A stretch of DNA of 64,000 nt from Actinoplanes campanulatus (GCF_014647795.1 NZ_BMPW01000017.1:1-64000), one strand, 5' to 3'; shown: positions 25,286-33,713, counted from the stretch's first letter. Notes: generated from the sequence alone by a model not told the origin. Program-made: numbers and translations.

Positions 25286-26190
25286 TTACGGGGCCGGTGA
25301 GGGAGGGCGGATCTGCGGGGACGGCCAGGCCGCGGCGACGGCTGCCGGAGTCAGGCCGGTGAACTCTCGGGCGTCGCGGTGCAGGTGGGACTGGTCGGCG
25401 TAGCCGGCCGCGGTGGCCACGCCGGCGATGGGCTGCCCGGCGGCGAGCAGATGGGTGGCATGGTCGAAGCGGGCCAGGCGGGCAGCTCGTTTCGGGACGA
25501 CGCCCAGCTGGGAGCGGAACCGGGACCACAGCCGCTGGCGGCTCCATCCGACCTCGCCGGCCAGGTCGTCGACGCGGGCTCGGCCCCGGCTGGTGCCGGA
25601 TGCGGCGCCAGGCGTACGTCACCTCCGGATCGACGGGCCGTCCATCGTCGAGCATCCGGCCGAGCAGACCGATGGCGATCGCGAAGCGTTGCTGCCACGC
25701 CGGAGCCGTGCGCAGGCGTTCCTCGGTCTCGCCGGTCCAGACGTCGTGAAAGGCGGCCGCCGTGCCGGTGAGGTCGGCGAAGGAGCCGGGAAGGGCGGCC
25801 GCGACGGTCGGTTCGAGCCGGATCTGCAGGAGTTCGCCGTCCGAGCCGGCGGTCCGGGCGGCGCCGGGCAGGAGGCCGATGACGACGCTTCCCGACATGC
25901 GGCAGCCGGCTCCGGCGGGAGGTGGGAACGCAGGAGCGACACCCGGGTTCTGGTCTTCGGTCCTCCCGGCAGGCGCGGATGCGGCATGCGGGGTCAGGTC
26001 AGTGGTGAATCGGCCCGGTCCGAGGTTGAGCAGCAGGGTGACGGCAGGGTGGGCGACCATGGCGATGTCCACGACGGCCGGACCGCGGTGGGTGAACCCG
26101 GCCATGCGGACGCCGGGCAACGGGATCGGGGCGCGCGGGACGGCGATGTCGACACCGGTCCAGTCGAAGGCGGCCACGAGCAACGACCAG
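25286..26190 (-). pseudogene. AraC-family regulator, frameshifted
   Basis: The N-terminal effector part reads in one frame (FTHRGPAVVDIAMVAHPAVTLLLNLGPGRF; GAARTAGSDGELLQIRLEP; FAIAIGLLGRMLDDGRPVDPEVTYAWRR). Near 25590 the frame changes, and the DNA-binding half continues in another frame: DDLAGEVGWSRQRLWSRFRS, then ATHLLAAGQPIAGVATAAGY and DQSHLHRDAREFTGLTP, ending at TAA 25286-25288. One indel explains the break. The 5' end is fused in frame to an alpha/beta-hydrolase tail, so a proper start is not obvious. Confidence 0.65.
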
Positions 26191-26194
26191 GCGG

Positions 26195-26357
26195 CGGTGA
26201 AGGAGAGCAGGAGTTTCGTGGTCTCGTTCGGGGCTTCGAGCATGGGCACGTGCCCGACGCCCGGTAGCAGTTCGACGCGGGCGCCGGGGATTCGGGCGTA
26301 GTCGTGGACCGAGTCGGGATGCCAGCGCGGGTCAGCGGCGCCGCAGACGGCCAGCAC
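26195..26357 (-). pseudogene. Alpha/beta-hydrolase C-terminal fragment
   Basis: LAVCGAADPRWHPDSVHDYARI, then ELLPGVGHVPMLEAPNETTKLLLSF, is the last ~50 residues of an alpha/beta-hydrolase, including the conserved catalytic His region (GVGHVPMLE). Everything upstream of 26357 in this frame is unrelated. The native stop is also missing; the frame runs into the AraC remnant. Confidence 0.6.
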
Positions 26358-26371
26358 CGGCAGGCCCAGCG

Positions 26372-26449
26372 TGGTTCCTGGTCGGGTTCGGCGCGTTGCC
26401 CACCGGCCGGATCGCTGCGGCGGTGGAGGCGCTGGCGTCAGTGCTGTGA
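26372..26449 (+). pseudogene. Possible MocR/aminotransferase C-terminal tail
   Basis: A short plus-strand frame WFLVGFGALPTGRIAAAVEALASVL with a stop at 26447 resembles the last helix of MocR-type or other fold-I PLP aminotransferases. Only ~25 codons remain. The stretch 26358-26545 holds nothing else recognisable. Low confidence. Confidence 0.25.
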
Positions 26450-26545
26450 TCGGTCAGGCCGACTCCGGCGACCCAGTGGCCGGCACGGGCTGATTGACAG
26501 GTCGCCCCTCGCCGAAGTCGTGGTGCAACCATGTGGTTCGGCCTT

Positions 26546-27010
26546 TCACCTCGGGAGTGAGGAGGGGACCGTCGAGCAGGTGGCGGTGGCGTGCGGGCCG
26601 TGTGCGGTGTTCTCGGCGAGCACGACGTTGCCGCCGATGGTGACCCGGCAGCCGATCGTGGTGTTCGCGCCGCTACCGGTGGCGCGGGCGGTGAGGGTGA
26701 CCATCATGGGCGGTTCCACCAGCGATCGGGTGGTGGCGGCACGCCAGGGAACGGCCGCGTGCAGCTGGGTGGGGGACTGGCCGTACTCGTACGCGTAGGT
26801 GATGTCGGCCTTGCCGTCGCCGGTCACTTCGAGCGCCACCTCGACCGGCATCTCAAGCAGGGGCACCCGGTCGCCCGTCGACGGGGTGGGCGCGGCGGCG
26901 GGCGGTGGTGCCTGTTCGGACGATCCGCCGAAGCCACAGGCCACGGCGCCGCAGGCGAGGGCGGCGAGAGTGATGACGGTGATTCCGTTGCGGCGCACGG
27001 CGGTGATCAT
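26546..27010 (-). CDS. MmpS-like lipoprotein
   Basis: A 154-residue protein with a lipoprotein signal (MITAVRRNGITVITLAALACGAVACG; lipobox near VAC) then an Ala/Pro-rich linker and a domain ADITYAYEYGQSPTQLHAAVPW...ATGSGANTTIGCRVTIGGNVVLAENTAHGPHATATC. The spacing and paired Cys match MmpS-type membrane-accessory domains, which in mycobacteria assist MmpL exporters. No MmpL is nearby. Its ATG overlaps the stop of the upstream gene by 4 bp, so the two are coupled. Confidence 0.7.
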   Translation of the reverse strand: MITAVRRNGITVITLAALACGAVACGFGGSSEQAPPPAAAPTPSTGDRVPLLEMPVEVALEVTGDGKADITYAYEYGQSPTQLHAAVPWRAATTRSLVEPPMMVTLTARATGSGANTTIGCRVTIGGNVVLAENTAHGPHATATCSTVPSSLPR

Positions 27011-27657
27011 ATGGAGTCGGCCAGGCGGCGGCACTCCCGCTGGTCGTAGGGCAGGCCGACGTTGCGGAAGACGAGAGAGCAGCTGCCGTCCCGGGGTCTC
27101 CAGAGCCGATCGTTGGCGGCCAGCGCCCTGAGGAAGGCTCGCTGTGCCGGGGTGAGTTGGCGGCCCTCCACATACGGCTCGGGGAAGGCGTAACCGAGCA
27201 GGATGCCCCAGGTATCGCCGAAGCCGGTCCCATTGTCGTCGACGGCGATCGCGCAGGCGGCCTCGGTGATCTCGTCGAAGTCGGCGGTGCGGCGGACGGC
27301 CACTTCGATGAGTTCGGATCGGGAGATGCCGGTGGGCAGTGGCCCGGCGAGCGCGCCAAGAATGAGGGCCCGGCCGTGGGGCTCGTCCTGATGGATGAGG
27401 GCGGCCCGGAGGCGGACGGCGGGGTCGGGGTGGGTGAGCCGGTCGCGGACGTCGGCGCCGACCATGCCGAGGCAGTAGAGCCACTGTTCCGGGGTGCCGT
27501 CGCCGTCGACTGCCCAGCCGTCGAGGCGGGCAGCCACGTCGCCGCGCTGGTCGGCGAGCTGCGGCAGTTGGGCGATCCTGGAGAGGGCGAAAGCGCGCAG
27601 CACGGTCGGACCGGCCTCGGTGAGAGCGAGTACGACCGGGTAGGCCTCGGCCGCCAC
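27007..27657 (-). CDS. HEAT-like repeat protein, unknown function
   Basis: A 216-residue helical protein with HEAT-like repeat character: GPTVLRAFALSRIAQLPQLADQRGDV; LYCLGMVGADVRDRLTHPDPAVRLRAALIHQ; GALAGPLPTGISRSELIEVA. The C-terminus carries LTPAQRAFLRALAANDRLWRP. GTG 27657 is the first available start; coding-like sequence (SVTWLDGHDYRAADGE) continues upstream to an in-frame stop, hinting that the 5' end may have been lost. Coupled to the MmpS-like gene. Confidence 0.6.
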   Translation of the reverse strand: MAAEAYPVVLALTEAGPTVLRAFALSRIAQLPQLADQRGDVAARLDGWAVDGDGTPEQWLYCLGMVGADVRDRLTHPDPAVRLRAALIHQDEPHGRALILGALAGPLPTGISRSELIEVAVRRTADFDEITEAACAIAVDDNGTGFGDTWGILLGYAFPEPYVEGRQLTPAQRAFLRALAANDRLWRPRDGSCSLVFRNVGLPYDQRECRRLADSI

Positions 27658-27728
27658 CTCACCGTCGGCGGCCCGGTAGTCGTGGCCGTCGAGCCAGGTG
27701 ACGCTGAATGCGGCGTCGCCTCATCGGT

Positions 27729-28025
27729 ATGGTCGACTCACCCCATGTGATCTTCATCGGCCGGGGCGCCGCCCTGGTCGCTGAACCTGAGGGTGGCGAG
27801 GAGTCCGGCGAGGTCGCCTGGATCCCGCTGAACGCTGTCCGCGACTTGATTGCGAAGGGCGAGGTCCTCAGCTCCGGAACACTGCTGGCGCTGCTCCACA
27901 TCCTGGCTTTCGGCGTCGAGCCGGAACAGCCACGGGGTAGCCCAGACGCCTGCAGTTCAAGTTGGGCAGGCGAGCCGACTTGGTCCGCCCACTGCACGGT
28001 CACGGTCACAATGACGGTCAAATGA
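27729..28025 (+). pseudogene. NUDIX hydrolase C-terminal fragment
   Basis: From about 27729 the plus strand reads MVDSPHVIFIGRGAALVAEPEGGEESGEVAWIPL, then NAVRDLIAKGEVLSSGTLLALLHILAFGV. This is the last third of a NUDIX protein; the NUDIX box (GX5EX7REUXEEXGU) is missing. It ends 3 bp before a strong terminator that likely belonged to the intact gene. The 5' part was deleted at the junction with the HEAT-like gene on the other strand. Confidence 0.6.
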
Positions 28026-28028
28026 TCA

Positions 28029-28062
28029 ACGGGCTGGTCGCGAACTTCCGCGATCAGCCCGT
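28029..28062. terminator. 14-bp hairpin
   Basis: ACGGGCTGGTCGCG pairs with CGCGATCAGCCCGT (one G-T pair) around AACTTC, followed by GTTTGTG. It sits between the NUDIX remnant (plus) and the MFS gene (minus), so it may serve both. Confidence 0.75.
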
Positions 28063-28156
28063 GTTTGTGGGTGAGTCTGTGGGGATCTGAACCCCGGATC
28101 CACGTCGCCATCGCGTGGTCACCGGCATCGCAGCGAACGCCGGGTCCTGCCATGGG

Positions 28157-29335
28157 CTACCGCTGGTGGTTGTTGACCAGGACGCGGGCCAGGAGAACGG
28201 TGATCAGGCCGGCGGCGACGACGGTGAGCAGGCCGACGCGGAGGCCGGCCTGGTCGGCGAGGTAGCCGACGACGAGTGGGGAGAGCAGGAAGCCGCCGCG
28301 CAGCATCCAGCTGACGATCATGAGGCCGGTGCCGGGGGCGAGGCCGGGGAGTTCGTCGGCGGTGTGCATGGCGGCCGGGACCAGGGTGGCGACGCCGAGT
28401 CCGGCCAGGGCGAAGCCGATGAGCGCGACCGGGACGGATGCGACGGTGAGGGCGGCGCCCATGCCGATCGCGGCGAGGGCGGCGCCGGCGCGGACGACGG
28501 TGCGCTGGCCGAAGCGGTCGACGACGCGGTCGCCGGTGAGGCGGCCGATGGTCATGGCGGTTTGCAGGGCGACGACGGCGAGTCCGGCGGTGGCGGCGCC
28601 GGCGTGCAGGTCGGTGAGGTAGATGGCGCCCCAGGAGGCGCCGGCGTCCTCGACCAGGGCGCCGCAGGCGGCGAGAATGCCCAGAACGGCGAGCAGGGGT
28701 ACGGCGCGGGAGGCGACCGGGGCGCCCTTCTCAACCTCGCGTTCGGTGTCGTCGGGGCCGGGCAGCGTGTAGCGGTATGCGATCAGGGCGACCGTGCTGA
28801 ACAGTGCCGCGGAGATGGCCAGATGCAGGCCGAGGGGCAGGTTCAGGCCGGCGGCGGCGGAGCCCATCAGGCCGCCGAGGACGGCGCCGACGCTCCAGAC
28901 GCCGTGCAGGGAGTTGACGATGGAGCGGCCGTAGAGGCGCTGGACGCGCAGGCCGTGGGAGTTCTGGGCGACGTCGACGATGGAGTCGAGGGCGCCGACG
29001 ACGAACAGGACGGCGGCGAGCGTGTAGACGTTGGGCGCTACGGCTGCGCCGAGGGTGGCGATGGTGGTGAGCAGGATGCCGAAGGCGCCGACGCGGGCGG
29101 ATCCGAAGCGGCGGATGGCGGTGGCGGCGAGCAGGCCGGCGAGCAGGGCGCCGATCGGGAAGGCGGCGATGGCCGTGCCGAGGGCGACGTTGGTGAGGCC
29201 GAGGTCGGCTTTGATCTGCGGGTAGCGGGGGACGACGTTGAAGAAGATCGCGCCGTTGGTGAGGAAGAGGGCGGCGACGGCGGCGCGGGCGTGGCGGGCC
29301 TGCCGGGTGGGCGCGGCCGTGGTGACGGTGGTCAA
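28157..29335 (-). CDS. MFS transporter
   Basis: About 392 residues with 12 predicted TM helices of the FucP/YbjJ-like MFS type: ALFLTNGAIFFNVVPRYPQIKADLGLTNVALGTAIAAFPIGALLAGL; RFGSARVGAFGILL; MTIGRLTGDRVVDRFGQRTVVR. I prefer a TTG start at 29335, since GGAG lies 6 nt upstream. It is the last gene of an acetyltransferase-TetR-MFS unit and is likely an exporter or sugar transporter controlled by that TetR. Confidence 0.85.
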   Translation of the reverse strand: MTTVTTAAPTRQARHARAAVAALFLTNGAIFFNVVPRYPQIKADLGLTNVALGTAIAAFPIGALLAGLLAATAIRRFGSARVGAFGILLTTIATLGAAVAPNVYTLAAVLFVVGALDSIVDVAQNSHGLRVQRLYGRSIVNSLHGVWSVGAVLGGLMGSAAAGLNLPLGLHLAISAALFSTVALIAYRYTLPGPDDTEREVEKGAPVASRAVPLLAVLGILAACGALVEDAGASWGAIYLTDLHAGAATAGLAVVALQTAMTIGRLTGDRVVDRFGQRTVVRAGAALAAIGMGAALTVASVPVALIGFALAGLGVATLVPAAMHTADELPGLAPGTGLMIVSWMLRGGFLLSPLVVGYLADQAGLRVGLLTVVAAGLITVLLARVLVNNHQR

Positions 29336-29429
29336 GGTGATCTCCGGGGATGGCCGTGGACGGTCCGCCGGTGCGCGCAGCACAAGGCCGCGCTCACGGC
29401 GTACCGGTGAAGGGGTTCGGGATGCGCGC

Positions 29430-29999
29430 TCAGCGCAGGTAGCGCTCGATGGCGTGGCGGATCTGGGCCGGGCTCATCGGGTCGGTGGAGAGCGCGCTGT
29501 GCAGGGTGAGGCCTTCGATGAGGGCGTCGACCTCGCGGGCGGTGGTCGGGTCGAAATGGCGCTCCAGGGCGTCGCGGCTGCGCTGCATCCACGCCTGCGT
29601 GACGGCCTTGAGGCGCGGGTTGCGGGCCGCGGCGACGTAGAGCTCGACGGTGAGCACCAGGTCGTGGCCGGGGCTGAGCAGGTCGCCGGCGACCAGGGTG
29701 ACGACGGCTTCGACGGCTTCGTCGCGGGTGCGGGCGGCGGCGAGGCGCTCGTCGAAGACGCGGGCGATCCCGTCGGCGTGGCGGGTGAACGCCTCGGCGA
29801 GGATCTCGTCGAGGCTCGCGAAGTGGTAGGTCATCGAGCCGAGCGGCACGTCGGCGGCGCGGGCGATCTCCCGGTGGCTGGCGCCTGCCACGCCACGTTG
29901 CGCGATCACCTGCAACGCGGCGCCGATGAGGCGGTCGCGCCGGTGCGGGTCATGCCGCCGGGTCCGCCGGGCGGTCGCGGTGGGCGCGGGGTCGCTCAT
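29430..29999 (-). CDS. TetR-family regulator
   Basis: A 189-residue TetR regulator: HTH in RDRLIGAALQVIAQRGVAGASHREIARAADVPLGSMTYHFASLDEILAEAF, ligand domain with LVAGDLLSPGHDLVLTVELYVAAARNPRLK and a C-terminal TLHSALSTDPMSPAQIRHAIERYL. The gene starts 3 bp from the stop of the acetyltransferase gene and is followed by the MFS gene. It likely autoregulates through repeats at 30571-30607. Confidence 0.88.
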   Translation of the reverse strand: MSDPAPTATARRTRRHDPHRRDRLIGAALQVIAQRGVAGASHREIARAADVPLGSMTYHFASLDEILAEAFTRHADGIARVFDERLAAARTRDEAVEAVVTLVAGDLLSPGHDLVLTVELYVAAARNPRLKAVTQAWMQRSRDALERHFDPTTAREVDALIEGLTLHSALSTDPMSPAQIRHAIERYLR

Positions 30000-30001
30000 G
30001 G

Positions 30002-30571
30002 TCAGGAGATGGTACGGACGACGCGCGCCGGATTGCCGACGGCCACCACGTTCGGGGGCAGATCCCGGGTCACCACCGAGCCGGCGCCGACGACCGTGTT
30101 GTCGCCGATGGTGACGCCGGGCAGGACGATGGCGCCGCTGCCGAGCCACACGTTGTCGCCGATCACGATGGGTTCGGCGGCCTCCCACTTGTCGCGGCGC
30201 GGCTGCGGGTCGACCGGGTGGGTCGGGGTGAGCAGTTGCACGTTGGTGCCGATCTGCACGTCCTCGCCGATGGTGATCGGGGCGACGTCGAGGGCGATCA
30301 GGCCGTAGTTGGCGAAGGTGCGGGCGCCGATGCGGATGTGGCTGCCGTAGTCGACCCGCAACGGTGGCCGGATGTCGACGCCGTCGCCGATCTCGCCGAG
30401 CAGTTCTTCGAGGATGCGGCGGCGCTCGGCCGGGTTGCGGGCGGAGGTGGCGTTGTAGGCGCCGGTGAGGTCCATGGCGCGCAGACTGGCCTCGGCCAGC
30501 TCGGGGTCGTCGGCGATGTAGAGGTCGCCGGCGAGCATCCGGTCGCGCATGCTGCGGCTGTCGGTGGTCAT
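30002..30571 (-). CDS. Maltose/galactoside O-acetyltransferase family
   Basis: A 189-residue hexapeptide-repeat acetyltransferase of the maa/lacA type. N-terminal helical domain (RDRMLAGDLYIADDPELAEASLRAMDL) is the Mac domain; the left-handed beta-helix follows (GARTFANYGLIALDVAPITIGEDVQIGTNVQLLTPTHPVD; VWLGSGAIVLPGVTIGDNTVVGAGSVVTRDLPPNVVAVGNPAR) with the catalytic His in TPTHP. It transfers acetyl to sugars in the cytosol. The gene begins within an operator-like repeat, so expression should be tightly controlled. Confidence 0.92.
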   Translation of the reverse strand: MTTDSRSMRDRMLAGDLYIADDPELAEASLRAMDLTGAYNATSARNPAERRRILEELLGEIGDGVDIRPPLRVDYGSHIRIGARTFANYGLIALDVAPITIGEDVQIGTNVQLLTPTHPVDPQPRRDKWEAAEPIVIGDNVWLGSGAIVLPGVTIGDNTVVGAGSVVTRDLPPNVVAVGNPARVVRTIS

Positions 30572-30607
30572 GCGTACGAGCGTACACATCATGCGTACAG
30601 TCGTACA
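30571..30607. promoter_or_regulatory. Two phased operator repeats between divergent genes
   Basis: TGCGTACGAGCGTACA (30571-30586) and TGCGTACAGTCGTACA (30592-30607) are direct repeats spaced 21 bp, i.e. two helical turns, each roughly palindromic. They fill nearly all of the 42-bp gap between the acetyltransferase and kinase-like starts. The TetR encoded in the acetyltransferase unit is the obvious ligand. Confidence 0.7.
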
Positions 30608-30613
30608 TAGTGA

Positions 30614-31531
30614 ATGATGCAGAATGCTCGGGTGACCTTGCACGAGGGTGAGCTTGCTGTCGACGAGTCCGTGGTCCGGGCGCTCCTGGACGACCAGTGC
30701 CCCGAGTGGGCCGGGTTGTCCCTGGCCAGGGCCGGTGCCGGGACCGAGAACACGATGTACCGGCTGGGCGATGAGCTGCTGGTGCGGCTGCCGCGGACCC
30801 CGGACCGGGCCGCGCCGCTGCGCAAGGAACGCGAGTGGCTGCCCCGGATGGCGCCGCTGCTGCCGTGTGCGATTCCCGCACCGGTGCATGCGGGAGCTCC
30901 CGCGCCGGTGTATCCGTCGGAGTGGGCGGTGTACCGGTGGATCGACGGGGTGGAGGCGTCACCGGAGAGTGTGCGGGACTGGGCGGCGTTCGGGGCGGAC
31001 CTGGCCGGATTCGTGCGGGCGCTGCACGGCATCGACCTGATGGGCGCGAGGCGGGCCGGGGAGCTGAGCTGGTATCGCGGTGGCGGTCTGCGCGACTGCG
31101 ACGGCTGGGTGACCTCGGCGCTGGCGGACTGCCGCAGACTCGCCGGGGCGGAACTCGACGTGGACACCCTGGAGTCGTACTGGTGCGACGGGCTGGCGCT
31201 GCCCGGCTCACCGGCCGGGCAGGTGTGGATGCACGCCGACCTCAAACCCACGAACCTGCTGGTGGGGGCGGACGGGCGGCTGCGGGCGGTGATCGACTGG
31301 GGCAGTCTCACGGTGGGACTGCCGGACGCCGAGCACTCCACGGTGTGGGATCTGCCGGCGGGTGCGCGTCACGCGTACCGGGAAGGTCTTGAACTGGATG
31401 ACGCGACCTGGATGCGCGCCCGTGCCTGGGCCGTCGCGGTGGCCGCGAGCGGGGTCGCCTACTACTGGGACACGTTCCCGGAGTTCGTGGCCGAGTGCCG
31501 GGCCCGCCTCGCGAACATCCTTTCTGCCTAG
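30614..31531 (+). CDS. Aminoglycoside phosphotransferase-like kinase
   Basis: A 305-residue APH/choline-kinase fold protein: LSLARAGAGTENTMYRLGDELLVRLPR (nucleotide loop), YPSEWAVYRWIDGVEAS, catalytic loop VWMHADLKPTNLLV (Asp in HAD) and RAVIDWGSLTVG (metal-binding D-W-G). These proteins phosphorylate aminoglycosides or other small molecules; presence of the loop does not by itself mean antibiotic resistance. ATG 30614 is close to the operator repeats; GTG 30632 is an alternative start. Complete, ends at the REP-like repeat. Confidence 0.85.
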   Translation: MMQNARVTLHEGELAVDESVVRALLDDQCPEWAGLSLARAGAGTENTMYRLGDELLVRLPRTPDRAAPLRKEREWLPRMAPLLPCAIPAPVHAGAPAPVYPSEWAVYRWIDGVEASPESVRDWAAFGADLAGFVRALHGIDLMGARRAGELSWYRGGGLRDCDGWVTSALADCRRLAGAELDVDTLESYWCDGLALPGSPAGQVWMHADLKPTNLLVGADGRLRAVIDWGSLTVGLPDAEHSTVWDLPAGARHAYREGLELDDATWMRARAWAVAVAASGVAYYWDTFPEFVAECRARLANILSA

Positions 31532-31532
31532 A

Positions 31533-31603
31533 ATCCTAGGATGACTTAGCGGCAGTGCGGCAAGCCGCACCCAATCCAAAACCCGAAGGACGGCTTCGCC
31601 GAC
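31533..31603. repeat. REP-like element with two hairpins (copy 2)
   Basis: ATCCTAGGAT (31533-31542), GTGCGGCAAGCCGCAC (31555-31570) and CGAAGGACGGCTTCG (31584-31598), then CCGAC: the same modules as 25208-25275, with a similar CAAAACCCGAAGG connector. Located directly after the kinase stop and before a convergent gene, so it may also act as a terminator. Confidence 0.8.
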
Positions 31604-31608
31604 AACAC

Positions 31609-32061
31609 CTAAAGAGCAATCGGCCGGTACGAGAGGATGAAGTCGACCAGCTCGGTGACGCTCGCGTCGTTGAGGTGCTCCGGCGGGTGGTGGAAGACGG
31701 AGACGGCGGCCGGGCGGACCGTGTTCGTCTCGAACAGGTGCACGTAGAAGTCGGTGTCCGGGTCGACCGCGACGATCCGTTCGGCGATCTCCACCAGCTC
31801 GTCGCGGGTGATGTCCGGGACCTTCGGGAACGAGGGCCAGGCCGCCTCGTACGCGAACTCCTCCAGCGATTGCGAGGAGTGGTAGCTGAGGAAGTCGTGC
31901 TCGTCGTAGTCGTTGTCCGTGTCGGCGTTGAACGCCTCGATCAGGGCGGTCGCGTCCTCGCCGCGCTCGAGGCGGTCCTCGATGGCGGTGATGGCGGCGG
32001 CGAGTTCGGCGAGGCGTGCGGCCGGGATGCTCGGCGGCAGGAGTTCGGGGCGCAGTTGCAC
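31609..32061 (-). CDS. Hypothetical protein (150 aa)
   Basis: A 150-residue soluble, helical, strongly acidic protein: LRPELLPPSIPAARLAELAAAITAIEDRLERGEDATALIEAFNADTDNDYDEHDF. The C-terminal half (FPKVPDITRDELVEIAERIVAVD) resembles small actinobacterial proteins of unknown function. No domain recognised. It lies in the same direction as the TPR protein gene, separated by a tandem 45-bp duplication. Confidence 0.65.
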   Translation of the reverse strand: MQLRPELLPPSIPAARLAELAAAITAIEDRLERGEDATALIEAFNADTDNDYDEHDFLSYHSSQSLEEFAYEAAWPSFPKVPDITRDELVEIAERIVAVDPDTDFYVHLFETNTVRPAAVSVFHHPPEHLNDASVTELVDFILSYRPIAL

Positions 32062-32071
32062 GGCCGCATTT

Positions 32072-32161
32072 CATCACGGGCGTCAGCGGGTCGGACGAGA
32101 TCGCGGCGTACCGGGCCATCACGGGCGTCAGCGGGTCAGGCCAGGTCGCGGCGGACCCGGG
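32072..32161. repeat. 45-bp tandem duplication at TPR gene 3' end
   Basis: CATCACGGGCGTCAGCGGGTC occurs at 32072 and again at 32117, followed in both cases by a similar stretch (..TCGCGGCG.ACC.GGGC). The second copy contains the last codons and stop of the TPR gene; the first is an extra copy just beyond it. The two units differ by a few bases. Confidence 0.8.
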
Positions 32162-33713
32162 CCATCGCGGTGGCGAGATGTGGGGCGACCGTGTCGATCG
32201 CGGCCAGGTCGGTGCGCTGATTCAGCAGGTGGGCCCAGAGCACGGCACGGCCCGCCTCGTTGACCTCGACCGCCTCGCCGCTGTGGTGGCCGGCGGCGAG
32301 GACGGCCGCGGTGGCGTCGCTGCTGACGTCGGCGACCTGGGCGAGCCGGAATTCCTGGTCGGACCGTGGGACGCCGGGCCAGGCGACGACCGGCAGCAGG
32401 TCCACGGCGTGCCGGGCGGCGTGATCGGCGCCCGCGGTGTCGCCGGCTGTCGTGCGCGCGGCGATCAGTGCGTGTGCCGCCTGGATTCGGACGGCGGGTG
32501 CGGCGATCGGATGGTTCGCGGCGTCCGCGAGGAGCGTGCCGGCCCGGTCGAGGTCGGTGTGGTCGTGGTGGGTGGGCCAGCGGGCGAGTCGTGCGGCGGC
32601 GGCGGAGAGTGAGTGTTCGGCGTGGTCGGGATGTTCGGGTGGGGTCGTGGCGACGGCCTCCTCGGCCGAGGTGATCGCGGTGCGCAGATTCTCCGCGGTT
32701 CCCTGGATCTCGTGAACGGCGAGGTGGGCGCGGGCGAGTGCGGTCAGGGCTCCGGGGCGGTGGGCGCTGCCGCGGGCTTGCTCGGCGGCCGCTTCGAGTT
32801 CCGGGAGCATGCGGGTGATCAGGGCGAGCGCGTCGGGCTGCTTGCCTCTGGCGGTTTCGAGGATCTGTGCCCAGTTCGCGATGACGACCGGGCGGATGGC
32901 GGGGGCGGTGTCGAGGAGGTCGAGGAGTCGTTCGTAGTGGGCGGCCGCGCGTTCGCGGGTCTGTGGGTCGCGGGTGCGCTGGTGGTGTTCGACTTCGACG
33001 GCGGCGAGGTGTGCCAGGTAGCCGCTGTACTCCGGGTGGTCCGGCCGGGTTTGGTCGACGACGTCGGTGGCGAGGTGCAGAGCCTCGTCGAGGTCGGTGC
33101 GGGCGCTGAGGTCGCGGTGGCGGAGCATGAGGATCGAGCTGAGCATGTAGGCGGTTTTCGGGCGGACGGCTTCGGGTGCGTCCTGGTGGGCGCTGCGGGC
33201 GAGGGCGATCGCTTCGTCGAGGTTGTCGCGGTCGCGGGTGATGTCGTAGCGCAGCCGTAGTGTGAAGGCCAGGTTGTTTCGGAGTGCGGGGAGCATGCCG
33301 GGTTCGGTGGCGTGGGCCAGGTCGGCGGCGGCGCGCAGGTGGTCCAGGGTGGCGTCCAGGTCGGCCGGGTCCTCGGTGTACTGGAATCGGGCGTTGTGGA
33401 CGCCGGCCAGGCTGGTGTGGAAGGCGAGTGGCAGTTGTGCCGCCGGTCCGGCCTGGTCGAGTTGTTGCCGGCCGAGTGTGATCGCGTCGTCGAGGTGGGT
33501 GCGGTCGGCGCTGGTGAGGAAGAGGGCGCGGAGGCAGGCCATCAGGTTCGCGGTCACCGGTAGGCGCTGGGGGTGCTCGGTGGGCAGTGTTGCGAGTGCG
33601 TGCCGGTAGTGGTGTGCGGCTTTGGGGAGTTGGCGGGCGTCCGCGCCGCCGGAGGCGACGTAGGCCTGGAAGATGCGTTCCGCGTCGTTCAGGGGGTCGT
33701 CGTCGCCGGGCAT
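32136..33713 (-). CDS. TPR protein lacking a CHAT domain
   Basis: 525 residues from ATG 33713. Multiple TPR-type helix pairs of the kind found N-terminal to CHAT proteases: NDAERIFQAYVASGGADARQLPKAAHHYRHALA; DDAITLGRQQLDQAGPAAQLPLAFHTSLAG; NLDEAIALARSAHQDAPE; YLAHLAAVEVEHHQRTRD. The last ~50 residues (VEVNEAGRAVLWAHLLNQRTDLAAI...ATAMARVRRDLA) correspond to the linker that normally leads into the CHAT caspase-like domain, which is absent. Either a truncated protease or a stand-alone scaffold. It is divergent from HEAT/MerR genes. Confidence 0.75.
   Translation of the reverse strand: MPGDDDPLNDAERIFQAYVASGGADARQLPKAAHHYRHALATLPTEHPQRLPVTANLMACLRALFLTSADRTHLDDAITLGRQQLDQAGPAAQLPLAFHTSLAGVHNARFQYTEDPADLDATLDHLRAAADLAHATEPGMLPALRNNLAFTLRLRYDITRDRDNLDEAIALARSAHQDAPEAVRPKTAYMLSSILMLRHRDLSARTDLDEALHLATDVVDQTRPDHPEYSGYLAHLAAVEVEHHQRTRDPQTRERAAAHYERLLDLLDTAPAIRPVVIANWAQILETARGKQPDALALITRMLPELEAAAEQARGSAHRPGALTALARAHLAVHEIQGTAENLRTAITSAEEAVATTPPEHPDHAEHSLSAAAARLARWPTHHDHTDLDRAGTLLADAANHPIAAPAVRIQAAHALIAARTTAGDTAGADHAARHAVDLLPVVAWPGVPRSDQEFRLAQVADVSSDATAAVLAAGHHSGEAVEVNEAGRAVLWAHLLNQRTDLAAIDTVAPHLATAMARVRRDLA

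Noticed and set aside
28063-28110. tRNA T-arm-like sequence (GGGGTTCAGATCCCC on the minus strand)
   Set aside because: No acceptor, D or anticodon arm can be built around it and no CCA-type end follows.
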